64,000 nucleotides of DNA from Aureimonas ureilytica (GCF_001475935.1 NZ_LDQA01000028.1:124001-188000), one strand, 5' to 3'. Shown: positions 1 to 9,458, numbered from the stretch's first letter. Numbers and translations are program-made. The notes: generated by a model from the letters alone, not told the origin.

Positions 1-74
1 TCCGCCACCGGCTCGTTGCGCTCGATCGCCGCGCGCTGCGTGAGAAGGCTCGGGTCGAGAAACTGCATCGCCAT
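1..74 (-). CDS. GTA head-tail adaptor protein, N-terminal fragment (cut by window edge)
   Basis: Only the first ~24 codons are inside the window (MAMQFLDPSLLTQR, then AAIERNEPVA). The segment 'LTQRAAIERNEPV' resembles the N-terminus of head-tail adaptor / head-closure proteins, which follow the gp6-type connector in gene transfer agents. It starts 2 bp after the stop of the connector gene, so it is in the same operon. A second ATG at 68 is also possible. The role is inferred mainly from position. Confidence 0.55.
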   Translation of the reverse strand, partial: MAMQFLDPSLLTQRAAIERNEPVA

Positions 75-75
75 C

Positions 76-636
76 TCAGAGCCTCGGCGCGCGAAAGGGT
101 GACATCAGCGCACGCGCCAGCGGCGGCATGAAGGCCGGCTGCAAACCGGAGCCGACCGCACCACGCGTCTCGAAGCTCGCCGCCGCCAGCCTGATGATGG
201 CGAGCTTCAAAGCGTCCGGCACCTCCGCCTTCGCCTGCCCCACGCGGATTTCGACCTCGACCCCGTTCCGCGCGCGGTGCGCGAGGCCGGGCGGCAGGAT
301 CAGCCTCGCGCCGAAGGGCATGGCCTCCAGGTGAAACGAAGCGATGTCGAGCGGAGTCGCGACGCCCCCCTCGTCGTAGCCCACCGCGCCGAGGAGCGAG
401 CGCACCGGCCGGCGGCGGATCGCGATCTCGTCCTGCGTCGGCTCCACCTCGAAGGCGAGCCGCACGCGCCGCTCGGTCAGCACCAGCCCCGTTTCCGCCT
501 CCACCGCCTGCCGGGCCGCGCGAAGGCAGGTGCCCGCCAGCGCGTCCTCGTCGTCGCGGTCGAGCCGCAGAAAGGTCTTCAGCTCGGCCAGCGAGACCGG
601 CTCCGTGCTCGCGGTTTCCAGTTCGATCCAGATCAT
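76..636 (-). CDS. GTA head-tail connector protein (gp6-like)
   Basis: A 186-residue protein of the phage connector family (HK97 gp6 / RcGTA gp6 type). These form the ring between the portal and the tail. The N-terminal region (SLAELKTFLRLDRDDEDAL, then a helix ending in ETGLVL) is the typical helical start, followed by a beta-rich middle and a C-terminal helix that includes 'DALKLAIIRLAAASFETR'. I chose the ATG at 636 over the one at 660 because an AGGAGG-like Shine-Dalgarno lies about 10 nt upstream. It sits downstream of the capsid gene but is separated from it by an intrinsic terminator, and is 2 bp from the next head gene. Confidence 0.85.
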   Translation of the reverse strand: MIWIELETASTEPVSLAELKTFLRLDRDDEDALAGTCLRAARQAVEAETGLVLTERRVRLAFEVEPTQDEIAIRRRPVRSLLGAVGYDEGGVATPLDIASFHLEAMPFGARLILPPGLAHRARNGVEVEIRVGQAKAEVPDALKLAIIRLAAASFETRGAVGSGLQPAFMPPLARALMSPFRAPRL

Positions 637-657
637 GTCGCGCCAGCCTCCTAACTC

Positions 658-690
658 CAAAGAAAAAGGCCGGGCTTGCGGCCCGGCCTC
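658..690 (-). terminator. Intrinsic terminator after the GTA capsid gene
   Basis: On the minus strand a perfect 8-bp GC stem (GGCCGGGC / GCCCGGCC, loop about 5 nt, plus-strand 668-688) is followed by TTTTTCTTT. It lies between the capsid gene stop (711) and the connector start (636), so it would reduce transcription into connector, adaptor and tail genes relative to capsid. Confidence 0.75.
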
Positions 691-710
691 CTGTTGTTTT
701 GTCGCTCAGC

Positions 711-1961
711 TCAGTTGGCGGAGAAGCGCAGATATTTCGCTGCGTCGAAATCCTGAATGCCGCCGCCCACGCGCTTGGTCGTATAGAAAAGGACGTAGGG
801 CTTGGCGGAATACGGATCGCGCAACACGCGCACGCCCTGCCGGTCCACCACGAGATAGAAGCGCGAGAAGTCGCCGAAGGCGATGGCGTTCGCCCCAGCC
901 GTCATATCCGGCATGGCCTCGGCCTCGACCACTGCAAAGCCCATCAGGCTGGCCTTGCCGCCCACGGCGACTGGGGGCTGCCAGAGATAGTTGCCCTCCG
1001 CGTCCTTCAGCTTGCGCACGGCGCTCTGCGTGCGCCGGTTCATCACGAAGGAGGCGTTCTGCCGGTAGCCGGCCTTCAGCGCATAAACGAGGTCGATCAG
1101 CGCGTCGGAGCCGGAGGCGGCGGCGAAATTGCCGGCCGCTCCCGAGGCCACGGTGCCGACCTTACCCCAGGCCCATTGGGCTTCCGGCACCGTATCATAG
1201 GCCATGAAGCCCTTGGGCTTGGCCGCGCCGTCGCCGGTCACGAAGGCCGTGCCCTCCTGCGTGGCGAAGGCCTGCTCGACCTCCTCGCCGATCCAGGCGT
1301 CGATATCGACCGCCGTGTCGTCCAGAAGCGCGTTGGTCGCCGCCGGCATGGCGTAGAGTTCCATGGTCGGGAACACGAGTTCGCCCAGCGCCGGCTGCGC
1401 CGTCTGCGGCCGCGCATCCGCTTCGCCGACCCAGCCCGTCTGCGCGCCGGCCAGCGCGAAGGGCTTCTTCAAGACAGCCGCCGAGACGGTGCGGATGCCC
1501 GCAATGGCGCGGATCGGCGAGACATTGGCGAGGCGGCGGCCGATCTCGGCTTCCGTCTCGGGCGGCACGAGGAAGCCACCATCCGCGCCGACCAGGCCCG
1601 ACATGGCCTTTTCCTCCAGCCGGCGCATCCGCCCCTCGTCGCCGGCCCGCACATAGGCCTCGAAGGCGGAGCGATGCTCGCTCGGCAGCGCCTGCCCGCC
1701 CTCGCCACCAACAGGCGGGCGCAGGTTGCGCAGCACCAGCTTTTCCATGCGCTTCTCGTGCTCGTCCATCGCCTTGGACAGGCGATCGACCTTCTCCTCC
1801 GTCAGCGGGTCGGCGCCCATGCGCCGCTCGATCTGGCCGAGGCGCTCGTCATTGGCCTCGCGAAAGGCGTCGAAGGCGCGCATGAGCTCGTCGAGCGCAT
1901 CCGCGCCCTCCGCGCCCGTGCCGGCCTTGGTTTCGATCGCGCCGTTCATCATCGTCTGCAT
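711..1961 (-). CDS. GTA major capsid protein (HK97 fold)
   Basis: A 416-residue HK97-type major capsid protein that builds the head shell. An N-terminal coiled-coil delta/scaffold-like domain (about residues 10-100, with 'LDELMRAFDAFREAND' and 'QIERRMGADPLTEEKVDRL') precedes the capsid core. The core has family-typical segments: 'GADGGFLVPPETEAEI', 'GWVGEADARPQT', 'NALLDDTAVDIDAWIGEE' and 'FVTGDGAAKPKG'. The N-terminal domain would be removed by the protease encoded just upstream. The start at 1961 has AAGGAGACCTC immediately in front; the longer in-frame extension is the protease gene read in another frame. It overlaps the protease 3' end by 13 bp. Confidence 0.93.
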   Translation of the reverse strand: MQTMMNGAIETKAGTGAEGADALDELMRAFDAFREANDERLGQIERRMGADPLTEEKVDRLSKAMDEHEKRMEKLVLRNLRPPVGGEGGQALPSEHRSAFEAYVRAGDEGRMRRLEEKAMSGLVGADGGFLVPPETEAEIGRRLANVSPIRAIAGIRTVSAAVLKKPFALAGAQTGWVGEADARPQTAQPALGELVFPTMELYAMPAATNALLDDTAVDIDAWIGEEVEQAFATQEGTAFVTGDGAAKPKGFMAYDTVPEAQWAWGKVGTVASGAAGNFAAASGSDALIDLVYALKAGYRQNASFVMNRRTQSAVRKLKDAEGNYLWQPPVAVGGKASLMGFAVVEAEAMPDMTAGANAIAFGDFSRFYLVVDRQGVRVLRDPYSAKPYVLFYTTKRVGGGIQDFDAAKYLRFSAN

Positions 1962-2503
1962 GAGGTCTCCTTGAGAGAAGCGGAAAGGGTGGCCTCCGCG
2001 ATCCGCCGTGCGGCGTCCGCGAACCGGGAAAGGAGATCGCCGCGCGCTTCGCGCACCCGCGCCGCTTCCTGCATGGGGAAGGTCACGATGGAGATCTCCA
2101 GAAGGTCGATGTCGAGGAGCAGCCGCCGCGCGCCGCCGCCTCGAAGCGGCCGGCTGTGCCGGGCGCGAAATCCGATCGAAAGCCCGTCGAGCGCCTCCTG
2201 GCGCAGAAGGGCGAAGGCGTCGCGCCCCTGCGCCGTGTCGAGCGCCAGACGCCCTTCGGCATAGAGGCCGCGCGCATCCTCCACGAGCTTGGTCCAGGCA
2301 CCGATGGGCTGCGCCGGGTCGTGCTGCCAAAGCATCCGGATGCCGCCCGGCCCCCGCTCCCGCAAGGCGCGGGCGAAGGCCCCTGCCCGGATGCGATCGC
2401 CCGAGAGGTCGGTCCGCTCGAAGACGCTGGCATAACCTGAAACGAAGCCGGCCGGCCGGTTGTCTCCCGGCGCACCGCGCCGGATGGTCGGCACGCTCCT
2501 CAC
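1949..2503 (-). CDS. GTA prohead (maturation) protease, HK97 family U35
   Basis: A 184-residue serine protease that trims the capsid N-terminus during head maturation. Visible motifs: 'GYASVFERTDLSGDRI' near the N-terminus, 'LWQHDPAQPIG' carrying the catalytic His, and 'GLSIGFRAR' carrying the catalytic Ser. I use the GTG at 2503, which forms a GTGA overlap with the upstream gene's stop; the ATG further upstream lies inside the previous gene. It is encoded between the small membrane protein and the capsid, the standard RcGTA gp4 position. Confidence 0.88.
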   Translation of the reverse strand: MRSVPTIRRGAPGDNRPAGFVSGYASVFERTDLSGDRIRAGAFARALRERGPGGIRMLWQHDPAQPIGAWTKLVEDARGLYAEGRLALDTAQGRDAFALLRQEALDGLSIGFRARHSRPLRGGGARRLLLDIDLLEISIVTFPMQEAARVREARGDLLSRFADAARRIAEATLSASLKETSCRR

Positions 2504-2847
2504 GCGCCGCCCCCGCGCCGCCCGGCGGCGGCCATCAGGCCGTCGGCGAAGCGCTGGAGCACGCCGAGCGCCCACCAGGCGCAAAGGCTGGCGGTGGCCG
2601 AGCCGATCAGCGCCATCTCCGCCGCGCCGATGCGCTCGGTGAAGCCCAGATGATCGGACAGGGCGAGCCCCGCCGGCCCGCCGAAGACGAGGCCCGTCAC
2701 CGCGCCCGCCAGAAATCGCACCGCCGCCTCGCGCCGGCCGGCCGGCAAGAGATAGGCGACGGAGATCACCGAGCCGCCCACCGCTCCGGCGAGCTTGGCG
2801 ATCCAGAGCGTCAGCGGCGAAACCATCTCGCCCGTCATCGTGTCCAT
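2500..2847 (-). CDS. Small GTA-associated membrane protein (DUF6107-like)
   Basis: A 115-residue protein with two or three hydrophobic helices (about 14-33 'AKLAGAVGGSVISVAYLL', 45-62 and 78-96 'ALIGSATASLCAWWALGV'). It occupies the slot between portal and protease, where rhizobial gene transfer agents carry a small membrane protein usually assigned to DUF6107. The ATG at 2847 has GAAAGGA upstream. Function unknown; the context suggests head assembly or particle production. Confidence 0.7.
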   Translation of the reverse strand: MDTMTGEMVSPLTLWIAKLAGAVGGSVISVAYLLPAGRREAAVRFLAGAVTGLVFGGPAGLALSDHLGFTERIGAAEMALIGSATASLCAWWALGVLQRFADGLMAAAGRRGGGA

Positions 2848-2866
2848 GGTCGATCCTTTCGGGAGG

Positions 2867-4060
2867 TCAGCGGCGGCGCGGCCCATAGCCGACCGCCTCG
2901 CGCTTCTCGTCGTCGTCGAGGAAGCCGGCCGCGCCGAGCCGCGCCCAGAGCGCCTCGCGCTCGGCCGAAAGCCCTTCGATCCGGTCGGCGTCGAAGCCGA
3001 GCCGCAAGCGCCGGCCGGGCTCGAACCCCGCGCACAGCCAGTCGCCCAGCGCCGCCAGAAGGCGCGCGAGAAGCGGCAGGACGGTCAGGCGAAACAGGGC
3101 GCGGTTGGCTTCCGCATAGTTCGCATAGGTCGCGTCGCCTGGGATGCCGAGCAGCATGGGCGGCACGCCAAAGGCGACGGCGATGTCGCGCGCCGCGCCG
3201 TTGCGCGCTTCGATGAAGTCCATGTCGCGTGGGCTCAGCGCCATGCTCTTCCAGTCGAGCCCGCCCTCCAGAAGCATGGGCCGCCCGGCGCGCGCCGCGC
3301 CGGCATAGCCGCTTTCCAGTTCCGTCTTCAGCCGGTCGAACTGGTCGGACGACAAGGAGCCGCCATCGCCCGGCTGATAGACCAGCGCGCCCGAGGGCCG
3401 GGCCGAATTGTCGAGAAGCGCCTTGTTCCAGCGCGTCGCGGCATTGTGCAGGTCGAGCGCCGTCTGCGCGGCCTGAAGCGGCGCGAAACCCTCGCCCTCG
3501 CCCAGCGGATGAAACAGCCGGATCGCCAGAACCGGCGCCATGCCCTCCTCGGCCTCGAGGCTCATCCGGCGCAGGCTGGTGCCGGCGCGATATTCCACCG
3601 CCTGCGGCCAGCCATCCGCCCCGCAGAGAACGCGCACCCGGTCAGGCCGCAGCGCGTGAAGCTGGCGCGGCTGCCCGTCGAGGCTCAGCGCCTCGACATG
3701 CGCGGTGCCTGAGAGAAGGAGATGCCCGCAGAGCGCTTCCAGAAACCCCGCCCCATCCTGCGCCGGGTTGGGCCGGCGCAGGAGATCGAGGATCGGATGC
3801 GTCTCCACCTCCTGCGCGCCGTCATAGAGCAGCACCGGGACGGCTGCCGCCGTCTCGGCCACGAGCCGGACGCAGCGATAGACGATCGGGTTCTGCATGA
3901 AGCCGGCGCGCGACAGGCCGGCATAGGAGCGCTCGCTCCATTGCGCGGTCTCCGCTGCCCCGCCGAAGACGAGCGAGCCGCCCGTCGATTTGCGTTCGGG
4001 CACGCGCGCGCCCTCGCCGCCGAGGCGCGTCAGCGCCCACAGCCGTGAAGAGAGTGTCAT
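2867..4060 (-). CDS. GTA portal protein (HK97 family)
   Basis: A 397-residue HK97-family portal, the dodecameric ring through which DNA is packaged and to which the tail joins. Family-like segments: 'GFMQNPIVYRCVRLVAETA', 'HPILDLLRRPNPAQDGAGF', 'LSLDGQPRQLHALRPDRV', 'DLHNAATRWNKALLDNSARP' and 'RDIAVAFGVPPMLLGIPG'. The length matches RcGTA gp3. The ATG at 4060 is preceded by GGAGACATC. It lies 54 bp downstream of the terminase gene. Confidence 0.93.
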   Translation of the reverse strand: MTLSSRLWALTRLGGEGARVPERKSTGGSLVFGGAAETAQWSERSYAGLSRAGFMQNPIVYRCVRLVAETAAAVPVLLYDGAQEVETHPILDLLRRPNPAQDGAGFLEALCGHLLLSGTAHVEALSLDGQPRQLHALRPDRVRVLCGADGWPQAVEYRAGTSLRRMSLEAEEGMAPVLAIRLFHPLGEGEGFAPLQAAQTALDLHNAATRWNKALLDNSARPSGALVYQPGDGGSLSSDQFDRLKTELESGYAGAARAGRPMLLEGGLDWKSMALSPRDMDFIEARNGAARDIAVAFGVPPMLLGIPGDATYANYAEANRALFRLTVLPLLARLLAALGDWLCAGFEPGRRLRLGFDADRIEGLSAEREALWARLGAAGFLDDDEKREAVGYGPRRR

Positions 4061-4114
4061 GATGTCTCCGCTGTCAAAGGATGGGGCGCGCCGTCAGGCA
4101 GCCGCCCGGCCGCT

Positions 4115-5437
4115 TCAAAGGCTGCGAATGCGGGGCGTCTGCGCCGGCGCGGTCAGTGCCGTCACGGCCCAGACCAGCGCGTCGAGCCGGTCCGGCGAGC
4201 GTCCGGTCGACAACCCGTCCGGCCCGAAATCGCACATCTCGTCCTCCAGCTCGGCCAGACTGCCGACATGGTGGACGCGGTTCTGCTCGTAAAGCGCGGC
4301 CACGGGCTCGGCCCGCAGCCACTTGCCGCGCATGGCCCGGACGCTCGACACCGGCACATGAGGCGCGACGGCCTGGATCACCGATGTCACCATGTCGCCG
4401 CCCTGGTTCACCTCGACCACGAGCCGGTCGGCCTCCAACTCGCCGAACAACGCGACCGCCCGCGCCGCCCATTCGGGCGGCTTCAAGCCGCGCCGGCTGC
4501 GATCGGCCAGAACATAGACCTGCCCGTCCTCTCCCAGTCCGGCCGCGACGATGCCGCAGGCGTCCGAGCGATGGGTCGCCGTCGCCGGCGGATCGACAGC
4601 CACGACCACGCGCCGCAGCGCCGGCGCGGTGCGCCGCCGGTTGCGGTCGATCGTGGCGCGGTCGAACAGCGCGTCCTCGCGCCCTTCCACCAGTTCGCCG
4701 TCGAGTTCCTGCCGCCCGAGCCGCGAGCCGCCATAGCGCGCCTGCATCGCCTCGAAGAAGCCGGGGGCGAGATGGGCGCGGTTCTCGGCCGTGCGCATAT
4801 GGGTCACGCGCGTTCCCGGCTCCGCCATCAGGCGTTTGAGAAGCGGCACGGCGCGCGGCGTCGTGGTCAGCGCCATGCGCGGGCTCACGCCCAGGCGCAG
4901 GGCCAGTTGCAGATTGTCGAAACAGTCTTCCGCATGGGTCCATTTGGCGAGTTCGTCGCCCCAGGCCGCGTCGAACTGATAGCCGCGCAAAGCGTCAGGG
5001 TCTTCCGAGGAGAAAATCTGCGCCACCGCGCCATTGGCAAACACCAGCCGGCGGCGCGTCGCCTCGAACACGGGCGGCGTCTCGTAATGCAGTCCGCGCA
5101 GCCCGCTCTCGCCCTCGATCATCACCTCGCGCGCGTCGCCCAGCGTTTCGGCCAGAAGCGCGATCCGCCCGTGAACGCGGCCGGCCAGCGGGGCGAGCCC
5201 CAGCGCCAGCGCGCGCACCCATTCGGCCCCCGCCCGCGTCTTGCCCGAGCCTCGGCCGCCGATCAGCAGCCATTGTCGCCAGTCGCCGGGCGGGGGAAGC
5301 TGAGCCGGCCGGGCGAGCGCGGCCCATTCCGGCATGGCGCGCGCCAGAACGCGCCGGGGCTGGCGGCCGATCTCCGCTTCCACCGCCTGCCAGAACTCGC
5401 CTTCGCTCAAAGCTCCCAGTGCCTCTTCCCCGCTCAA
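4115..5437 (-). CDS. GTA terminase large subunit (packaging ATPase/nuclease)
   Basis: A 440-residue motor subunit that pumps DNA into the GTA head and cuts it. Walker A is G60-GRGSGKT-67. A Walker B-like region reads 'FDAAWGDELAKW'. The C-terminal nuclease domain carries 'VVAVDPPATATHRSDACGIV' with the first catalytic Asp, and 'LVVEVNQGGDMV'. I chose a TTG at 5437 because it overlaps the preceding stop (TTGA) and gives the normal family length. The reading frame is open further upstream, but that extension is the small-terminase gene in another frame. Confidence 0.92.
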   Translation of the reverse strand: MSGEEALGALSEGEFWQAVEAEIGRQPRRVLARAMPEWAALARPAQLPPPGDWRQWLLIGGRGSGKTRAGAEWVRALALGLAPLAGRVHGRIALLAETLGDAREVMIEGESGLRGLHYETPPVFEATRRRLVFANGAVAQIFSSEDPDALRGYQFDAAWGDELAKWTHAEDCFDNLQLALRLGVSPRMALTTTPRAVPLLKRLMAEPGTRVTHMRTAENRAHLAPGFFEAMQARYGGSRLGRQELDGELVEGREDALFDRATIDRNRRRTAPALRRVVVAVDPPATATHRSDACGIVAAGLGEDGQVYVLADRSRRGLKPPEWAARAVALFGELEADRLVVEVNQGGDMVTSVIQAVAPHVPVSSVRAMRGKWLRAEPVAALYEQNRVHHVGSLAELEDEMCDFGPDGLSTGRSPDRLDALVWAVTALTAPAQTPRIRSL

Positions 5438-5817
5438 GCGCCAGCACCCGAAGCACCCAGCCCGTCGAACAAGCTCGCGCCCACCGGCCGGCGCGCGTCG
5501 AGCGCGCGCAGGCGCTTCAGCATTTCTTCGCGCAACCGCTCGGTGGCGGCATCGTCGCCCTCCGCCTGCGCGGTCAGGCCCAACGTCTCGATCTGGCGCA
5601 GTTCCAGAAGCTTCTCCAGGCTGCGGGTCAGATGGCCGATTGCCTCGATTCGCGCCTTCGTGTCCGCCGGGCGCGACGCGCCGTCCGCTTCCGTCTCGCC
5701 CTCCGCGCCGCGCTTTCGCTTGGTCGGCCGCGCCGCCTCCAGCGCCGTCATTTCCTGCGTCAGGGCCCGCAGCAGCCGATCCGACAAAAGCTTGCCGGCT
5801 TTGGTTCGTCCCGCCAT
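5434..5817 (-). CDS. GTA small terminase-like protein (gp1 position)
   Basis: A 127-residue helical, charged protein at the head of the GTA cluster, directly before the large terminase with a 4-bp overlap. The region around residues 50-95 (IEAIGHLTRSLEKLLELRQI) looks like a coiled coil. RcGTA gp1, in the same position, acts as the small terminase subunit; the assignment here rests on position and overall helicity rather than a clear domain. The ATG at 5817 has AAGGGGGT upstream. Confidence 0.65.
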   Translation of the reverse strand: MAGRTKAGKLLSDRLLRALTQEMTALEAARPTKRKRGAEGETEADGASRPADTKARIEAIGHLTRSLEKLLELRQIETLGLTAQAEGDDAATERLREEMLKRLRALDARRPVGASLFDGLGASGAGA

Positions 5818-5834
5818 GCCACCCCCTTGAATGC

Positions 5835-5869
5835 AAAAAGCGGCCGCTCCTGCCGGAACCGCCGCTTTT
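5835..5869 (-). terminator. Intrinsic terminator between the YcgN-like gene and the GTA cluster
   Basis: The minus strand reads AAAAGCGGC, a ~16-nt loop, GCCGCTTTTT. It lies downstream of the YcgN-like gene (stop 5928) and just before the first GTA gene, so it insulates the GTA operon from upstream read-through. The minus-strand T-run is only five bases. Confidence 0.6.
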
Positions 5870-5927
5870 GAACCCACTCTCTCGATTGTGTCTGAAGACT
5901 ACCCGAGCACCGTGACGCAGTCAAGGA

Positions 5928-6431
5928 CTATTTTCCTATTTTGGAATCGTCGCCCGATAGCGCACCGGCATAGCCATCGCCTGGGTCCTCGCCCGGCCAA
6001 TCCGCCAGATGGTCCTCGTAGTCCTCGGGCTCCAACCCTTCCTCGCTGACTGTCTGGCCTTGAACCGAGACGCCCGCCAGATGCACCGTCTCCGGATCGC
6101 CCGAAATCAACGGGTGCCACCATCGCAGATCCCGCCCTTCCGCCACAAGCCGATAGCCGCAGCTCGGCGGCAGCCAGGGGATGGAGCGCACCGTCGCGGG
6201 GTCGAGCGCCACGCAGTCCGGAACGCTCTCGAAACGGTCCACATAATTGGAACAGCGGCAACTCTCGCCGTCCAAGAGCTTGCAGGCGAGATGAGTCCAG
6301 ATGATCTCGCCGGTGTCCCAATCCTCCAGCTTGTTCAGGCAGCAGCGCCCGCAGCCGTCGCAGAGGGATTCCCACTCCTCCGACGTCATTTCCTCCAGCG
6401 TCTTGCGCTTCCAGAAGGGTGTGTTGCTCAA
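5928..6431 (-). CDS. YcgN-family cysteine cluster protein
   Basis: About 167 residues, the usual size of this family (UPF0260/YcgN). The cysteine cluster typical of the family is complete: '[14 protein letters not shown]' near the N-terminus, then 'LACKLLD', '[10 protein letters not shown]' and 'PDCVAL', with '[10 protein letters not shown]' further on. The arrangement suggests metal (probably Zn or Fe) binding; the biochemical role is not established. Family members begin close to 'TPFWK', so I take the TTG at 6431 (AGGTG six bases upstream) rather than the long upstream extension. A GTG at 6440 is an alternative. Confidence 0.85.
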   Translation of the reverse strand: MSNTPFWKRKTLEEMTSEEWESLCDGCGRCCLNKLEDWDTGEIIWTHLACKLLDGESCRCSNYVDRFESVPDCVALDPATVRSIPWLPPSCGYRLVAEGRDLRWWHPLISGDPETVHLAGVSVQGQTVSEEGLEPEDYEDHLADWPGEDPGDGYAGALSGDDSKIGK

Positions 6432-6597
6432 AGACCGCACCTGACGAATTGCTTCATGATTTCCGCTTTCGGCCTTGTTCCGCCACGCAATCTCCACACC
6501 TCTTCCCTCAGGAAGGATCGCTAGGACAAGGCATTCGATTGTCTCTCGAATCGCTTCCTGTAGAATGAGCCGAAGGGCCAGAGAAGCCTGCCGGAGG

Positions 6598-8784
6598 ATG
6601 GTGTCGCCCGTGCCCAGACCAGTTCCCGCCAAGCCCGGAAAACGCAAGCTTCCCTTCGGCCTGATCGAGATCGACGCCTGGCTGGACAGCAGCTTGTGGC
6701 GGTTTTTTCATGGCATTTCCAGGTTCTGGGAATCGGTCACGATCTTTTCGCGTCGCTTTCGCGTGCGCGGGCCGAACCGGATTGCTGTCGAACTGTGCTG
6801 CGAGGCGCTGACGCTCGGCCTCGTCGGCTTCGTCCTGCTGCTGACACTCGCCCAGCCCGCCATGAAGATGACGCGGCACGGCTTGCCCCAGCAGGCGGAT
6901 TTCTCCGTCCAGTTTCTGGACCGGCACGGCAACGAGATCGGCCGGCGCGGCATCCTGAAGGCCAACGCCGTTCCCATCGACGAGATGCCCGATCACTTCG
7001 TGAAGGCGGTTCTGGCGACCGAAGATCGCCGCTTCTTCGAACATTGGGGCATCGATTTTCTCGGCCTCGCCCGCGCGCTGGGTGAGAACGCGCGCGCCGG
7101 CGGCGTCGTGCAGGGCGGCTCGACGCTGACCCAGCAGCTCGCCAAGAATGTCTTCCTGTCCAACGAGCGCTCGCTGGAGCGCAAGATCAACGAGGCCTTC
7201 CTCGCGCTCTGGCTCGAAGCCAATCTGACCAAGCGCGAGATTCTCGGCATGTATCTCGACCGCGCCTATATGGGCGGCGGCACCAATGGCGCAGCGGCGG
7301 CGGCCGAGTTCTATTTCGGCAAGAACATCCGCGACGTGAACCTGTCCGAAGCGGCCATGCTGGCGGGTCTGTTCAAGGCGCCGACGCAATATGCGCCGCA
7401 CAACAATCTCCCGGCCGCGCGCGCTCGCGCCAATGTCGTGCTCGGCGCCATGGTGGATGCCGGCTTCATGACCGAGGGCCAGGTCGTCGCCGCGCGGCGT
7501 CATCCCGCCACCGCCGTCGACCGGGCCTCCGCGCTCCCCGCACCCGACTATTTCCTCGACTACGCCTTCGACGAAATCCAGCGCATCGCCTCCGACTTCC
7601 CCCAGCGCACCTTCGTCGCCCGCACCACGATCGACATGGGCCTCCAGAAGCTTGCGGACGAAAGCGTCGATTTTCACCTGCGTCAGTTCGGCAAGACCTA
7701 TGGCGTGGAAGAAGGCGCGATGGCCGTGCTGGACGACGAAGGCGGGCTCGTCGCGCTGGTCGGCGGGCGCGACTATGGCCTGTCGCAGTTCAACCGCGCG
7801 ACGCGCGCGCTCCGCCAGCCGGGCTCGTCCTTCAAGGCCTATGTCTATGCGAGCGCCATGGAAAACGGCCACAAGCCGACCGATTTCATCGTCGATGGTC
7901 CCGTGCGGGTCGGCAATTGGATGCCGCAAAACTACGGCAATTCCTTCGCCGGCCGCATCCAAATTCAGGACGCCATGGCCCGCTCGCTGAACACGGTCGC
8001 GGTGAAGCTCAGCCAGGAAGTGGGCCCCGGCAAGGTCGCCGCGCTCGCCAAATCCTTCGGCGTCGAGACCCCGCTGCGCGGCGACAAGACGATCGCGCTC
8101 GGCACCAACGAGGTCACGGTTCTGGATCAGGCCACCGGCTATTCCGTCTTTCCGGCGGGCGGCCTGTCCTCGCAGCGCCATTCCATCGAGCAGATCTCGC
8201 TCGCCGACGGCACGATCCTGTGGGACGCCCGGCGCGATCTTCCCCCGCGCCACCGCGTCCTGTCCGAGCAAGCGACCAAGAGCATGAACGAGATGTTCGT
8301 GCGCATTCCCGAGGTCGGCACGGCCCGCCGCGCGCGCCTTTCCATGACCCGTGCCGGCGGCAAGACCGGCACGACGCAGGGCTATCGCGACGCTTGGTTC
8401 GTCGGCTTCACTGGCAATTTCACAGCCGCCGTCTGGTATGGCAACGACAGTTTCAAGCCGACCAACAAGCTGACGGGCGGCGGTCTGCCGGCCATGACGT
8501 GGCAGCGCTTCATGGAATCGGCGCATCAGGGCATCGACCTTCGCCCCATTCCCTTCATCGACAATCCCATTCCCGCGCCGGGCTCGATCGAAGTGGCCAA
8601 GACCGAGGGGGCCGGCGACATTCCGCGCATCACCCGCCCGAGCCTCGTCAACAATCAGACGCAGAAGGTGCTGGCCGATCTGGAGCGTCTGATGCAGTCG
8701 GCCACGCCCGTTCCGCCGGGCAAGCTGGCCTCGGCAGCCGCGCGGAGCACTACCCGCCCACAGCCCGCTGTCGCCAATCCGTGA
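6598..8784 (+). CDS. Class A penicillin-binding protein (PBP1A-type)
   Basis: A bifunctional inner-membrane peptidoglycan synthase of about 728 residues. A short cytoplasmic segment is followed by one membrane helix (about 60-87, '[18 protein letters not shown]'). The glycosyltransferase domain has '[10 protein letters not shown]' (catalytic Glu near 142) and '[12 protein letters not shown]' (near 174). The transpeptidase domain has SxxK as 'SSFK' (near 410), SxN as 'SLN' (near 463) and 'KTGTT' (near 588). All catalytic motifs are intact. The start is uncertain: ATG 6598 and GTG 6601 both follow GGAGG closely, and an upstream ATG at 6565 lacks a ribosome-binding site. Divergent from the YcgN-like gene. 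Confidence 0.93.
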   Translation: MVSPVPRPVPAKPGKRKLPFGLIEIDAWLDSSLWRFFHGISRFWESVTIFSRRFRVRGPNRIAVELCCEALTLGLVGFVLLLTLAQPAMKMTRHGLPQQADFSVQFLDRHGNEIGRRGILKANAVPIDEMPDHFVKAVLATEDRRFFEHWGIDFLGLARALGENARAGGVVQGGSTLTQQLAKNVFLSNERSLERKINEAFLALWLEANLTKREILGMYLDRAYMGGGTNGAAAAAEFYFGKNIRDVNLSEAAMLAGLFKAPTQYAPHNNLPAARARANVVLGAMVDAGFMTEGQVVAARRHPATAVDRASALPAPDYFLDYAFDEIQRIASDFPQRTFVARTTIDMGLQKLADESVDFHLRQFGKTYGVEEGAMAVLDDEGGLVALVGGRDYGLSQFNRATRALRQPGSSFKAYVYASAMENGHKPTDFIVDGPVRVGNWMPQNYGNSFAGRIQIQDAMARSLNTVAVKLSQEVGPGKVAALAKSFGVETPLRGDKTIALGTNEVTVLDQATGYSVFPAGGLSSQRHSIEQISLADGTILWDARRDLPPRHRVLSEQATKSMNEMFVRIPEVGTARRARLSMTRAGGKTGTTQGYRDAWFVGFTGNFTAAVWYGNDSFKPTNKLTGGGLPAMTWQRFMESAHQGIDLRPIPFIDNPIPAPGSIEVAKTEGAGDIPRITRPSLVNNQTQKVLADLERLMQSATPVPPGKLASAAARSTTRPQPAVANP

Positions 8785-8870
8785 CGCGTGGTTCGGACAG
8801 GCCCATTGCCTTGGCTGGCACAGGCCAGGGCTCTAGCGCGCGGCACCATTCGCGGCGATAAGGTCGGACG

Positions 8871-9458
8871 ATGCGTTTTCTGTTCTTGATCCTTATCGCT
8901 CTTGCGATCGCGCTTGGTCTCGGCTCCTACTCGGCCGCCTGGATGATCGATCATTTCGAGGGCACCGAGATCGTCGTGGTCGGCCCTTGGCACGCCGATC
9001 GAACCGCCGGCTCGCCCAATGCCGATCCTTATGCCAAGGCGCGTCAGGCGCGTTCGGGCAATCTCACGCTCGGGCTCGGCGAAGGCGTCGCCTTTCGCGC
9101 GCGGGTCGATTCCCAAAACCGGGAATTGCGCCGCGAATGCACGTACCAGCTGGAGGGCGCCTATCCCCCGGCGCGCATCGCGACCCTCGCGGCCTATGAT
9201 TTCGAAGGGCGGCTGATCGAGGCCGGCAACAACCGGCCGAACCACCTCGTCTCGCTCCATTGGATGCGCAACGACCGCAACGAGGCGATCATCTCGGTCG
9301 GCCCCGTGGCCCGGCCTGGAAACTGGCTGGCCACCGTCGGAGACGGCGGCTACATCCTGGCCCTCACCTTCTACGACACGCCGGTGAGCACCGACAGCGG
9401 CGCCGCGCCGATCGCCATGCCCCATATTGTGAGAACGGACTGCCAGACGAATGGGTAA
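8871..9458 (+). CDS. DUF1214 domain-containing envelope protein
   Basis: 195 residues beginning with a hydrophobic export/anchor helix (MRFLFLILIALAIALGLGSY). The rest is a compact DUF1214 domain: 'TEIVVVGPWHADRTAGSP', 'DPYAKARQARSGNL', a pair of Cys-bearing strands, and 'RPGNWLATVGDGGYILALTF'. It overlaps the following DUF1254-like gene by 8 bp, and the two families are commonly encoded together. Function unknown; likely periplasmic. Confidence 0.85.
   Translation: MRFLFLILIALAIALGLGSYSAAWMIDHFEGTEIVVVGPWHADRTAGSPNADPYAKARQARSGNLTLGLGEGVAFRARVDSQNRELRRECTYQLEGAYPPARIATLAAYDFEGRLIEAGNNRPNHLVSLHWMRNDRNEAIISVGPVARPGNWLATVGDGGYILALTFYDTPVSTDSGAAPIAMPHIVRTDCQTNG

Noticed and set aside
6508-8526. 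A 672-codon open frame on the minus strand opposite the PBP gene
   Set aside because: It is the antisense of a gene with all PBP motifs; GC-rich codon use keeps the opposite frame open.
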